The notes below the pieces were generated by a model. The model made no database searches and was not told the DNA's origin. It saw nothing but the letters and a program-made list of their open reading frames with translations. A stretch of DNA of 64,000 bases from Lingula anatina. Taxonomy: Eukaryota; Brachiopoda; Lingulata; Lingulida; Lingulidae. This document shows positions 50,580 through 63,360 of the stretch, one piece after another. Made by a program: the position numbers and the translations under genes. Positions within the stretch are counted from its first letter, which is position 1. Each line of letters opens with the position of its first letter. The DNA lies in assembly GCF_001039355.2 (NCBI RefSeq), contig NW_019775747.1:760752-824751 (forward strand). The letters run 5' to 3'.

Positions 50580-51345
50580 TGAAACATTCTAAAAATGAAA
50601 ACCAAATCCTGTAAATCCCACTTCTCATTTGTCTTCAGAATGATTTTGCCATCAAACAGAACCGCAGGAAGACTACAGTGACAGCCTATGAAGATACTTT
50701 GAAACAAAGCTCCTCTGTCATTTCTAGGCAGTTTGCACACAATGGAACATGAGCTGTCCAAGGTTTGGAACTTTCATTAAAATTCATCATGTCATGCCCA
50801 CAAAACACAAACTGACACCCTGCAATGCTTGAAAAGGTTTTCAAAATGTCAGCTACACTTCTGTCCACTGATTTTGTTCCTGCATTTACACAGGGGTCAA
50901 CTTTATGAATACTCCCCTGCAAAACTGAAAATTTGTTTTTTTTTTATTGAAAAAGTCACCAAGAATTTATCTCTGTGACCTTTTTATCTAATACTTGTCG
51001 GAAATCAAATGACATTTTCAAAAATGTCACCAGTGTGTCTAAAAACTCAATCTGCTTGAGCGAAGAAAACTTCACTAATAACTGCCCATGATGAGGATGA
51101 ATGTAATCTCATCTAACATCAAGAATCTGGTGACTAGGTCCACACACTCAAAATTATAAACTTTGGTCAAATTTTTCTCCACGCACAATCTTCCTGTATC
51201 GTTGATGAATTGACATCACTCTGTTACCCAAACACGTTGGCAATGGCTTTCTTGAACACTTGTTTTGACACCAATGAAATCCAGAACTATTTTGTCAATT
51301 TGCACATTTCTATGCATCCATTTGGTCCCTGCTACTACAACAGTA
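50580..51345 (-). pseudogene. frame-broken coding-like stretch, family unrecognised
   Basis: Minus-strand sequence gives successive protein-like open blocks in different frames. Block one (about 51345-51085) includes NVQIDKIVLDFIGVKTSVQE, then a TGA, then NFECVDLVTRFLMLDEITF. Block two (about 51111-50960) includes QLLVKFSSLKQIEFLDTLVT. Block three (50916-50686) includes SIAGCQFVFCGHDMMNF and PLCANCLEMTEELC and ends TAG. A fourth partial block follows in another frame, at about 50690-50580. Each is unusually long for AT-rich DNA, but the frame changes do not fall at compatible splice sites. A decayed gene is the simplest reading; an unrecognised multi-exon gene is possible. The part upstream of 51188 recurs after 53438 because of the contig duplication. 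Confidence 0.3.
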
Positions 51346-53437
51346 CATCTATAATGAAAATAATGTGAACTCCCAAGTTAACATCACAACAATGATTGCA
51401 CGTATATAATGAGTTCCTGGAATCATCACAGGCAGCTGATTCTTACCGCAAGGGTTCATTTCAGCAGGCAATCACAGCAATTTTCCTTGGTTCAATCTCA
51501 TTAGTCTTCTTCTTATGACACAGACAACACGCAGATCCTCGAGATATTAGTTTGGATAGATGTATTTCGTAATCAGTGTCTTTCCTCATTCTAATCTGGA
51601 TAATTGAACCTGAATTCTGTCACATCGGCCTTAGCTGACACTCAGAATGTGGGTTACACAAGGTATTTATAAACTACAGCTATTGAATGACTAAGAAAAT
51701 GAACCACAATGTAATCTAAGACAAGTGACATTAAAAGAAGTCAGTGGCATTCAAGAAATGACTCCATTTGTTGGAATTGTGAGGCGCAGCAATGGTAAAT
51801 CATCCTGATTTGAAGGAAAATGCTAGATTCTTTTTTCGTGCTTCAATCGAAGTGGTGGAAACTTTCTTGGATCACATCCTTATCTCTTTGGTCATTCCAG
51901 GATTCACATCAGGATCTCACAGGAATCAAAAGTTCAGCGTGTGGTCAACTTTCACATTGCAGTTAGATTTCCAAGTTCATCCTGTAACTTCTTTCTTTTT
52001 GTTTTAGTTATATTCTGTAATATAGCCTCTGCTTCTCACTTCATGTGACTGTTGCTTATCTGAAGATCATTCTCCTGTTTTACATCTTGAAATCTGAAAT
52101 ACATAAAACAAAAGTCTTATCACAACTTATCAATTTATGTCAAAGAAATTGGCCCACTGTTAAAACTGAAAGAAAAGATAAGGTCCTTAATTAAATAATA
52201 AAAAAATTAGCATTAGACTTATGGGTGGGGAATCGGGGGGGGGGGAGTTAAGAGAGAACCCACCCTTTACATTAAACCTTTTTTTGTCCCATAAACTCTG
52301 TGGTGTCCAGATATTATTCAGCATCACTTACAATGACCATGCACTGTTTTCCATAAAAATAATCTCTTGTGACTAAAATTCTGGGAAAACAATTAAAGTC
52401 ACAGCAAGACGGTTTGGCTGTTTTGTGCCTTTGGGCATAAAAGACCCATGATATATTTTTCACAAAATGAGATATAGGATATTGAAGTTAAATTAACAGT
52501 CAAAAGATGTGAGGCAAAGAGAGAAGGCTTGGAAACATTTGAATGCTGATAGTGGTTTTATAATTGCAATATCAAATATATCCTGTTACATGTTCTAGAT
52601 GCTAGATACTGAGAATAATCTTTTTAAATATTGCTAGATTTATGCATCATACAAAAGGTTAATTTCAACAATTATCATAAAACTTCAAGGATTAGTACAT
52701 TGTTATGTCCTATGACAGGCAAAACTTCTTGAAGCAGATGGTAATGGTGGTCTTTTTGAAGTATTGTTTTGGTACACACGACATGAAAAAAGATTTGGAA
52801 ATAGCATTCCAATAACTATTTGATGAGGTTAATACGTGAAATGAAACAGACTGTATCCAATCCTAAAGCCTACATAAAGATTTTTATATAAGCTATTATG
52901 GTTTTAAATTCAAATGTCAGACAATCCTGTCAGCCAAATTTGACGCTGTTGCAAACAACAGAAATTCCCAGAGGGAAACAAGAAAGCCCGTTAGCCAAGA
53001 AAGATATTTGATAACCAATTAACTGTGAAAAGAACTGTCTGGTGAATCCTACAATACTATCTACGAATAAGACCCCATTCCCACAGATTTTAGATCAATC
53101 TATCCCTGTGGGGAGTCTCACTAGATTATTGTGAGCTTACCTGGCTTAAGCATCTGTCACGCCTACTAACAGCTGTAAGGGGGTAATTAACTACCGTGGG
53201 CGCTCGGCTGACTGCAATTTAGCGTGAACCCCCAGGGAGTTAGGTCGATCCGGATGGAACAATCAAAATCTCTGGGAATGCACTCTAAGAGTCTATATAT
53301 GGACAGATATTTATATCTGCCCGCTGTCAAATATACTGTCTTATACAACAAAACAAAAGAATCTGTACTAGTACTTAGTTGTACACTGGTCTATTTTTTT
53401 ATGAAAATAAATCAATTTTTGGGATTGATCCCAATAA
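51188..53437. repeat. contig-overlap duplicate of 53439-55696 (first copy)
   Basis: It is almost identical to 53439-55696 over about 2.25 kb. I noticed only a handful of differences, such as a 6-base TACTAG indel near 54912 and single substitutions. The copy ends precisely at the N at 53438. This is an unmerged overlap of two contigs. Confidence 0.9.
53071..53285. mobile_element. PIF/Harbinger-like MITE with TAA target duplication
   Basis: 215 bases from GACCCCATTCCCACAGA to TCTGGGAATGCACTC, flanked by TAA on both sides. The body is shared with 48205-48418: CTATCCCTGTGGGGAGTCTC on the left, and CCCCAGGGAGTTAGGTCGAT on the right. Confidence 0.7.
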
Positions 53438-53438
53438 N

Positions 53439-55696
53439 ATCTTCCTGTATCGTTGATGAATTGACATCACTCTGTTACCCAAACACGTTGGCAATGGCTT
53501 TCTTGAACACTTGTTTTGACACCAATGAAATCCAGAACTATTTTGTCAATTTGCACATTTCTATGCATCCATTTGGTCCCTGCTACTACAACAGTACATC
53601 TATAATGAAAATAATGTGAACTCCCAAGTTAACATCACAACAATGATTGCACGTATATAATGAGTTCCTGGAATCATCACAGGCAGCTGATTCTTACCGC
53701 AAGGGTTCATTTCAGCAGGCAATCACAGCAATTTTCCTTGGTTCAATCTCATTAGTCTTCTTCTTATGACACAGACAACACGCAGATCCTCGAGATATTA
53801 GTTTGGATAGATGTATTTCGTAATCAGTGTCTTTCCTCATTCTAATCTGGATAATTGAACCTGAATTCTGTCACATCGGCCTTAGCTGACACTCAGAATG
53901 TGGGTTACACAAGGTATTTATAAACTACAGCTATTGAATGACTAAGAAAATGAACCACAATGTAATCTAAGACAAGTGACATTAAAAGAAGTCAGTGGCA
54001 TTCAAGAAATGACTCCATTTGTTGGAATTGTGAGGCGCAGCAATGGTAAATCATCCTGATTTGAAGGAAAATGCTAGATTCTTTTTTCGTGCTTCAATCG
54101 AAGTGGTGGAAACTTTCTTGGATCACATCCTTATCTCTTTGGTCATTCCAGGATTCACATCAGGGTCTCACAGGAATCAAAAGTTCAGCGTGTGGTCAAC
54201 TTTCACATTGCAGTTAGATTTCCAAGTTCATCCTGTAACTTCTTTCTTTTTGTTTTAGTTATATTCTGTAATATAGCCTCTGCTTCTCACTTCATGTGAC
54301 TGTTGCTTATCTGAAGATCATTCTCCTGTTTTACATCTTGAAATCTGAAATACATAAAACAAAAGTCTTATCACAACTTATCAATTTATGTCAAAGAAAT
54401 TGGCCCACTGTTAAAACTGAAAGAAAAGATAAGGTCCTTAATTAAATAATAAAAAAATTAGCATTAGACTTATGGGTGGGGAATCGGGGGGGGGGGAGTT
54501 AAGAGAGAACCCACCCTTTACATTAAACCTTTTTTTGTCCCATAAACTCTGTGGTGTCCAGATATTATTCAGCATCACTTACAATGACCATGCACTGTTT
54601 TCCATAAAAATAATCTCTTGTGACTAAAATTCTGGGAAAACAATTAAAGTCACAGCAAGACGGTTTGGCTGTTTTGTGCCTTTGGGCATAAAAGACCCAT
54701 GATATATTTTTCACAAAATGAGATATAGGATATTGAAGTTAAATTAACAGTCAAAAGATGTGAGGCAAAGAGAGAAGGCTTGGAAACATTTGAATGCTGA
54801 TAGTGGTTTTATAATTGCAATATCAAATATATCCTGTTACATGTTCTAGATGCTAGATACTGAGAATAATCTTTTTAAATATTGCTAGATTTATGCATCA
54901 TACAAAAGGTTAATTTCAACAATTACTAGTATCATAAAACTTCAAGGATTAGTACATTGTTATGTCCTATGACAGGCAAAACTTCTTGAAGCAGATGGTA
55001 ATGGTGGTCTTTTTGAAGTATTGTTTTGGTACACACGACATGAAAAAAGATTTGGAAATAGCATTCCAATAACTATTTGATGAGGTTAATACGTGAAATG
55101 AAACAGACTGTATCCAATCCTAAAGCCTACATAAAGATTTTTATATAAGCTATTATGGTTTTAAATTCAAATGTCAGACAATCCTGTCAGCCAAATTTGA
55201 CGCTGTTGCAAACAACAGAAATTCCCAGAGGGAAACAAGAAAGCCCGTTAGCCAAGAAAGATATTTGATAACCAATTAACTGTGAAAAGAACTGTCTGGT
55301 GAATCCTACAATACTATCTACGAATAAGACCCCATTCCCACAGATTTTAGATCAATCTATCCCTGTGGGGAGTCTCACTAGATTATTGTGAGCTTACCTG
55401 GCTTAAGCATCTGTCACGCCTACTAACAGCTGTAAGGGGGTAATTAACTACCGTGGGCGCTCGGCTGACTGCAATTTAGCGTGAACCCCCAGGGAGTTAG
55501 GTCGATCTGGATGGAACAATCAAAATCTCTGGGAATGCACTCTAAGAGTCTATATATGGACAGATATTTATATCTGCCCGCTGTCAAATATACTGTCTTA
55601 TACAACAAAACAAAAGAATCTGTACTAGTACTTAGTTGTACACTGGTCTATTTTTTTATGAAAATAAATCAATTTTTGGGATTGATCCCAATAACA
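53439..55696. repeat. contig-overlap duplicate of 51188-53437 (second copy)
   Basis: This is the second copy of the overlap and continues into unique sequence at 55697. The open frame that runs across the N at 53438 is an artefact of the join. Confidence 0.9.
55328..55542. mobile_element. PIF/Harbinger-like MITE, duplicate of 53071-53285
   Basis: The same insertion as 53071-53285, seen again in the overlapping contig. TAA flanks are conserved. It should not be counted as an independent insertion. Confidence 0.7.
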
Positions 55697-56665
55697 TGAC
55701 AGAAAGAAAGTCCATACAAGATGACTAACATTCAAAAATGATTTTGAAATTTAACATCTATCTCCTTCACGTGAACCCCCTAGGAGGTATTGGTATTATA
55801 ATAATATTAATAATTTTTATTATAAATATTATTATTAAGCAAAATAGCTCCCTCTCATTTCGTTTATAAGAAAATTTCAAATACTTATCTTAATACATGT
55901 ATTATTGCAATAAAAACAAACACTTTTAAAGAAAAAAGTCCATTTTCTGTTGCTTCATTTTCCACCCCCGCAGATTAAATGGATACCAGGCAGCCAAGCT
56001 TTATTCTCCAATTTTGCTGCCTTTTAATTCGGTTTTTGTTGTAACTCTCTAAATAAATCAGATATTATCATGAAATTTGACATGGTTGATGATTTGGATG
56101 TGAACCACAATCTGCAGCCAGTGTCTGTTTTTTGATTATTTTGCTAAGGAAATATGAGCCCCTTATTATGATGTTCAGCTGAACAAAGGCATTTTTTTAA
56201 TTCACCTCTTTCTTGATAAAATAGGAAGTAAACCTTTCAAGAAAAATTCCTGGCACCAGAATTTGATACTTAATGGGGTTAGTACTGCTGTTTACTGTTT
56301 GGACTACAGTAGTAAAGATAACCATACACTAGGGACAAACTATAACCATCACAAACATATAAACAAACATCCGTGTCCTCACCATTCTTTTCTAAAGTAC
56401 AGTTATTTGTTCCTGCTGTGAGAATAGTGCCTCAGCAAGTAATTCTGTTGACATTTAGTCAATGCTGATATGAAAAAAAAAAGTATTATGTTACAGCGTT
56501 ATCATTGCTACTGCTCCCTAGATTAGCGGATGTATCCTTTGACAATAATGCCCATTAAGTGGAGCATATGTGAGCTGATATAGGGAGTATCAATGAGATT
56601 GCTTTCCAAGAATTGCTTTTCCTAACTATACAGACTCTGGTGGGAAATGATATTACCTTTTGGTT
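55697..56665. other. unique non-coding stretch
   Basis: AT-rich sequence with short ATT/ATA runs near 55796-55840. No gene is recognised. Confidence 0.45.
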
Positions 56666-56926
56666 CAAAGCACGGGTTTATAAAGAAAAGATAGTCCAAA
56701 AAATAATTAATCCCATGTACAATATTAATGTCACCGTGACCTTGGGAACTTTTTTTTGCAAATTCAACACATCACACAATATTCAATGTTGCTTATTCAA
56801 CACATACCCTAATAAATAAATGTCATCCAAATAGGATAGAAAAAGTACGAAGAACTGCAATGCTATGAAGTTACCAGGGCACTAGATGCAAATTACACTA
56901 ATGACACCTTTTAGCTATAGTGCCGT
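56666..56926. repeat. contig-end overlap of 59834-60093
   Basis: Near-identical to 59834-60093, starting GGGTTTATAAAGAAAAGATA and ending at TAGTGCCGT just before the N at 56927. The contig ending here appears to rejoin the contig that starts at 59834, which makes 56928-59832 an intervening alternative haplotype. Confidence 0.8.
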
Positions 56927-56927
56927 N

Positions 56928-59832
56928 AAGTTTATAAAGACTAAGGATATTTAAAAAATTGTATAATATCGTGTACAATATTAATGTCACCTTGGGAATT
57001 TTTTTTTTTTTTTTTTGGCAAATTCAACACATCACGTGATAATCAATGTTGCTTATTCAACACATATACTAATAAATAAATGTCATCCAAATACTGGTAG
57101 GATAGAAAAAAAATCTCCTATTGCAATGCTATGAAGTTACCTGTGCCTAGGGCTCTAGACGCAAATTACGCTAATGACACCTTTTAGCTATAGTGTCGTA
57201 ATGACAAGAGCTAATATCTGCCTTCGGGAAGAGTAATCTGTTAAAACTGCATTATGGCAGACAGGTTTTAATGGGTCCCAAAGATACCCTACTTTATTAC
57301 CAAGAGAGACCTTGTGATGGGTTAAACCAATTTAGTCAAAAATGCTGAAATTCCTTAATGCACTGGCTTTAGATGAAGAACCAAAGCAGAGTAAAACAAA
57401 GGTCTATTACATCGAACAGTGTTTAAGTCATGTTTACAGTAAAGTTGGGACCACTTTTCTATGTATATGTTGAGAGGAGTTGCACTAAGTTAGGTGGAAT
57501 TAACTGGACTGGAAGCCTGACTTATGTCTTCATCATAATATCTGTTTGTTTCCAGAGTAAGCATTCAGCATAGTGTCCTACTGGTGCATGTAATTTCATT
57601 GATTTCATTTTGGCACAGTAAACTAAGTAGCAATTCTGAGATGCAATTCTGAGTTGCATTAAAATGCTCTTACTTGGAAGATGAAACAATTCAAAAAGGA
57701 AATAGTAGCACTTTCTGTACATGGAGTCCATAAATAATGAAGGAATATTTTAGAAGAGATCAATCGATATAACACTTTGATTAATAAGGATTATACGCTG
57801 TAGCATGTCTGCTGCTGATTTTTAGTGTGTTTGAATAAAACAAAAAAGTTCATTCTATTAAACAAAAATACTGTAAAATATGTAACCAACTTTGATATTC
57901 CAGGAGATTATGTGCTTAATAACTGTACCAGTAATGGAATATGTCAGAAAATTATTGGAAGTCACTTCTGTTTAAGGAGGAGGGTGATCACATTAATGTG
58001 CTGAAATGAAAACTTACCACCCGCATTTAATAAATTAATTACTTAAGATGCTAAACAAAAGACTTAAATCTACACTTACAATCATACTGTATTACTGTGA
58101 CCTTCAGACACATTGATTTTGTCCTAATGAGTCCTACCAAAGAGGCACATATCCATACAGTGTACGTGTCTTTGCACCTGGCGCTACAACTGTGTTATCA
58201 ATAAACAATCAATTCAGAGCCATCTTTGCCAAGACGCAATATCTCTAAGTGCTTAACGCACTAAGGTGACTTCCTTTACAGCTAAAATTAGATGTCACTA
58301 GTATTCCTTACTTTTATTTTAATAAAATCCAATTCATTACTTAGGGTTCATTTGTTTAAATTCCCTATATGGTATTTAGGTTTAATTTTCAGTTAGTAAA
58401 TCAGTGTTTTTTTCCTAATATTGACTAAACAATACAATCAGCAGTTCTCCTTCGATGAACACCAACTTTTATTTATCTACAAAAAAAAAAAAAAAAAGCC
58501 CTGTATCCCAAGGGAACAACAGGAAGCAATGTCAATGAAAGGACATCAGAGAAAACACTGCAGTAGGTTATAAGTATGTACTACATGTAGTGCACCAATG
58601 GTTGCCACAATAAAGAACAATTAAATAAAATGGCTGTTTGGGAAATTGCCATCATTTATTAGTGCCCAGATACTACAGCATCTCCCTTTTATAGTTTCAT
58701 CTCCTTCTATATCTGGTTGAACTGCACAAACATGCATCACTGAAAATCAGTGAGGATCATTGATAAATGGTCAAGCTACCCCATTTATCGATTATCAACA
58801 GCTTGAATCACAGAAAGGACGGCATGATTTCAAGGATCATTGCAGTATTGTTAATATCACCGAGATCAGATTCAATTACTGTGAGTTCGATAAATCTTGA
58901 CCAAAATTACCATTACTCATCAGGGTGCATAAGAAAAGACAATCTACTGTTGTTGTCAGGCATGTTGTTGTGCATTCATGATTCAAGAGAATGTCAGATA
59001 TAAATGAGCTTATTTACAAAACAAAAAAACAACTGATCAATACTACAGACAGCTGACTCGCAAAAAAGGACAAAAACAAAAACAAAAGCATTCCATTTAT
59101 CTAGTTTCTCCCTTTTTGAACCAGAAATTCTAGGTAACACCAGGATCTGAAAAAGACAAAAACAAAAACAAAAGCATTCCATTTATCTAGTTTCTCCCTT
59201 ATTGAACCAGAAGTTCTAGGTAACACCAGGATCTGAAAAGCTATAATATTCTAATAACTCATTTCAGAGTAATGGTATGTGGGAATAGCAATTAACTCAA
59301 CAAGGTCTGAGAACTGACATTGTGAGTGATTGGCAACCTAAGGGTAATGGCACCTGAGGTAGCAGCAGGCTTCCATTAAAAATAGTTTAACCCAGACACT
59401 ACTTCATCATATTCTGTAACATTAGAAAATCTATCATAAAACATTGCTGTTAACAAACACCACAGAGAATACAAACAGTTTACGAGAAGTGGGATGGCAT
59501 AAATATTTACGACAACTAGAAAATCATATAAACACCTTGAAAAATATATATCCTCAGATGGCTTCAGGGGTAACAACTGGTGAGTTAGTACATGGTAAAA
59601 CAATATATTCTAAGTGCTAAGGATTGTCTTCATATCTGGGACTCAATAAGAGAATTGACTTGCTGCACTTGTGCAATATACAGCATATGTTACTGTACCA
59701 GTGAACCAGTTACGTTGAAATTCCAGAAATCTGGTTGAAAGTTTGCTGCAAAACTGAGCCATGTGTTATAAAATTCAAAATTAAAATACCAACATACTTG
59801 ACTGCTCAAATACAGTTTTTAATAATAATAAT
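56928..59832. repeat. alternative haplotype of ~59844-63360
   Basis: Collinear with the following contig at lower identity than the other duplicates, with many SNPs and indels. It lacks two transposon insertions found in the second copy (within 60350-60748 and 62190-62604). It has a private tandem duplication of about 75 bases at 59085-59239. No coding sequence is recognised in it. Confidence 0.8.
59085..59239. repeat. ~75-base tandem duplication, private to one allele
   Basis: Two units run from AAAACAAAAGCATTCCATTT to ACACCAGGATCTGAAAA, with a few differences. The allelic segment at about 62700-62777 has a single unit. Confidence 0.85.
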
Positions 59833-60428
59833 NGGGTTTATAAAGAAAAGATAGTCCAAAAAATAATTAATCCCATGTACAATATTAATGTCACCGTGAC
59901 CTTGGGAACTTTTTTTTGCAAATTCAACACATCACACAATATTCAATGTTGCTTATTCAACACATACCCTAATAAATAAATGTCATCCAAATAGGATAGA
60001 AAAAGTACGAAGAACTGCAATGCTATGAAGTTACCAGGGCACTAGATGCAAATTACACTAATGACACCTTTTAGCTATAGTGCCGTAACGACAAGAGTTA
60101 ATATCTGCCTTTGGGAAGAGTAATCTGTTAAAACTGCATTATGGCAGACAGGTTTTAATGGGTCCCAAAGATACCCTACTTTATTACCAAGAGAGACCTT
60201 GTGATGGGTTAAACCAATTTAGTCAAAAATGCTGAAATTCCTTAATGCACTGGCTTTAGACTAAGAACTAAAGCAGAGTAAAACAAAGTTCTATTACATC
60301 AAATAGTGTGCAAGTCATGTTTACAGTAAAGTTGGGTCCACTTTTCTTGGTACATGATATGTACCATCTCATCTTAGCAGGCCACTCATTTAGAATTGTG
60401 CTAAATTGCATATGAGCATATATATCTA

Positions 60429-60577
60429 CAGGTCTGTAGCCAGTAATTGAAAGTAATCTTTTTCTGAAAAAGTGGACCTTTCTACCATAATATTAATGAC
60501 AGAGAACCTACAAGATCAATTTTGATTTAGAGTAGACCTCTTTCCCCAGAAAGGGTGGTCACCCCCCCCCCCCCAAA

Positions 60578-60633
<56 letters not shown>

Positions 60634-60658
60634 AAATAAACCTGCGATTACTGGCCTG
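60429..60658. mobile_element. hAT-like MITE present in one haplotype only
   Basis: Left end CAGGTCTGTAGCCAGTAAT, right end ATTACTGGCCTG, its imperfect reverse complement. It lies inside an insertion of about 400 bases (60350-60748) that is missing at the matching site near 57460. The inner block CTTTTTCTGAAAAAGTGGAC is shared, inverted, with 62453-62603. The outer flanks also carry inverted CTTAGCAGGCCA blocks, so the insertion may be a nested or fold-back element. Confidence 0.6.
60577..60636. repeat. (AAAT)n microsatellite
   Basis: About fourteen AAAT/TAAA tetramers, following a C-run, inside the haplotype-specific insertion. Confidence 0.9.
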
Positions 60659-62452
60659 CTAAGTTAATTTCTATCTCATCCTATGTACTATCATTATAAG
60701 TGGTTTTCCATAGGACTGGTTGCTTACAATCATTATGACAGTAGCCTGCTGAGAGGAGTTGCACTAAGTTAGGTGGAATTAACTGGACTGGAAGCATGAC
60801 TTATGTCTTCATCATAATATCTGTTTGTTTCCAGAGTAAGCATTCAGCATAGTGTCCTACTAGTGCATGTAATTTCATTGATTTCATTTGGGCACAGTAA
60901 ACTGCTGCCTTAGTAGCTATTCTAAGATAACGTTGCACTAAAATGCTCTTACTTGGAAGATGAAACAATTCGAAAAGGAAATAGTAGCACTTTCCGTACA
61001 TGGAGTCCATAAATAATGAAGGAATATTTTAGAAGAGATCAATCGATATATCACTTTGATTAATAAGGATTACACACTGTAGCATGTCTGCTGCTGATTT
61101 TTAGCTTGATTGAGTTCCTTCGATTAAACAAAAATACTGTAAAATATGTAACTGACTTTGATATTCCAGGAGATTATGTGCTTAATAACTGTACCAGTAA
61201 TGGAATATGTCAGAAAATTATTGGAAGTCACTTCTGTTTAAGGAGGAGGGTGATCACATTAATGTGCTGAAATGAAAACTTACCACCCGCATTTAATAAA
61301 ATAATTACTTAAGATGCTAAACAAAAGACTTAAATCTACAATTATAATTATACTGTATTACTGTGACCTTCAGAAACATTGATTCTGTCCTAAGGAATCT
61401 TAACAAAGAGGCACACATATCCATACAGTGTACATGTCTTTGCACCTGGCGCTACAACCGCGTTATCAATAAACAATCAATTCAGAGCCATCTTTGCCAA
61501 GACGCAATATCTCTAAGTGCTTAATGCACTAAGGTGACTTCCTTTACAGCTAAAATTAGATGCCACTAGTATTCCTTACTTTAATAAAATCCAATTCATT
61601 ACTTAGGGTTTATTTGTTTAAATTCCCTATATGGTATTTAGGTTTAATTTTCAGTTAGTAAATCAGTGTTTTTTTCCTAATATTGAAACAATACAATCAG
61701 CAGTTCTCCTTCGATGAACACCAACTATTATTTATCTACGAAAAAAAAGTCCTATATCCCAAGGGAACAATAGGAAGCAATGTCAATGAAAGGACATCAG
61801 AGAAAATACTGCAGTAGGTTATAAGTATGTACTACATGTAGTACACCAATGGTTGCCACAATAAAGAACAATTAAATAAAATGGCTGTTTGGGAAATTGC
61901 CATCATTTACTAGTGCCCCGATACTACAATGTCTCCCTTTTATAGTTGCATCTTTTTTTATATCTGGTTAAGCTACACAAACATGCATCACTGAAAATCA
62001 GTGAGGATCATTGATAAATGGTCAAGCTACCCCATTTATCGATTATCAACAGCTTGAATCACAGAAAAGACGGCATAATTTCAAGGATCATTGCAGTATT
62101 GCTATTATCATTGGGATCAGATTCAATTACTGTGAGTTCGATAAATCTTGACCAAAATTAACATTACTCATCAGTAAGAAAAGGCAATGTACTTTAATAA
62201 CATAAAGAGGAAATATTTGATATTTTTCCAGTTTTACCAAATTGCATGCTCTTAATTTGAAGTGAATCTTTCCACCAATTTCAGTCTGAAATAATCAGCA
62301 CTACACAAACTCAAGATATGCAAGCAAGCATGATTACTAGTACATGTTTTCACTTTTTTTGACAAGTAAGAAAAACACTTCATCAGATGTGAAATGAAAT
62401 GAGTATTGTCAAATCAAACAAACATTTCTTTACACCTCTAACCATGATTGTT

Positions 62453-62603
62453 CAGGCCGTAGCCAGGGGGAATTCGGGGGATCAAAAGAATCCCCTTTTT
62501 TGCTGGGAAAAGGTCTCCTCTGGGTAAAATTTTATCCAGGCACATGGTAAAAGGTCCACTTTTTCAGAAAAAGAACCTTCCTTTTGAAATTGCTGGCTAC
62601 AGG
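62453..62603. mobile_element. hAT-like MITE, second haplotype-specific insertion
   Basis: It starts CAGGCCGTAGCCAG and ends CTGGCTACAGG. CATGATT lies near both ends (62443-62449 and 62604-62610). In inverted orientation it shares CTTTTTCTGAAAAAGTGGAC with the element at 60429-60658. The matching region of the other haplotype (about 58935-58985) lacks it. Confidence 0.6.
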
Positions 62604-63360
62604 CATGATTCAAGAGAATGACAGATATAAATGAGCTTATTTACAAAACAAAAAACAACTGATCAATACTACAGACAGCTGACACGCAAAAAGGACAAAA
62701 ACAAAAACAAAAGCATTCCATTTATCTAGTTTCTCTCTTTTTGAACCAGAAGTTCTAGGTAACACCAGGATCTGAAAAGCTATAATATTCTAATAACTCA
62801 TTTCAGAGTAATGGTATGTGGGAATAGCAATTAACTCAACAAGGTCTGAGAACTGACATTGTGAGTGATTGGCAACCTAAGGGTAATGGCACCTGTGGTA
62901 GCAGCAGGCTTCCATTAAAAATAGTTTAACCCAGACACTACTTCATCATATTCTGTAATATTAGAAAATCTATCATAAAACATTGCTGTTAATAAACACC
63001 ATTGAGAATACAAACAGTATACGAGAAGTGGGATGGCATAAATATTTAAGACAACTAGAAAATCATATAAACACCTTGAAAAATATATAACCTCAGATGG
63101 TTTCAGGGGTAACAACTGGTGAGTTAGTACATGGTAAAACAATATATTCTAATATAAGTGATAAGGATTGTCTTCATATCTGGGACTCAATAAGAGAATT
63201 GACTTGCTGCATTTGTGCATTATACAGCATATGTTACTGTACCAGTGAACCAGTTACGTTGAAATACCAGAAATCTGGTTGAAAGTTTGCTGCAAAACTG
63301 TGCCATGTCTTATTAAATTCAAAATTAAAATACCAACATACTTACCTGCTCAAATACAGT

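Larger units (their letters stand above)
59834..63360. repeat. second haplotype of 56928-59832
   Basis: It continues collinearly with 56666-56926 and 56928-59832. It carries two extra insertions and an (AAAT)n run. After 63361 the sequence is single-copy in the window. Confidence 0.8.

Noticed and set aside
53224-53619. 131-codon open frame
   Set aside because: It crosses the single-N contig join at 53438, so its two halves are not truly adjacent.
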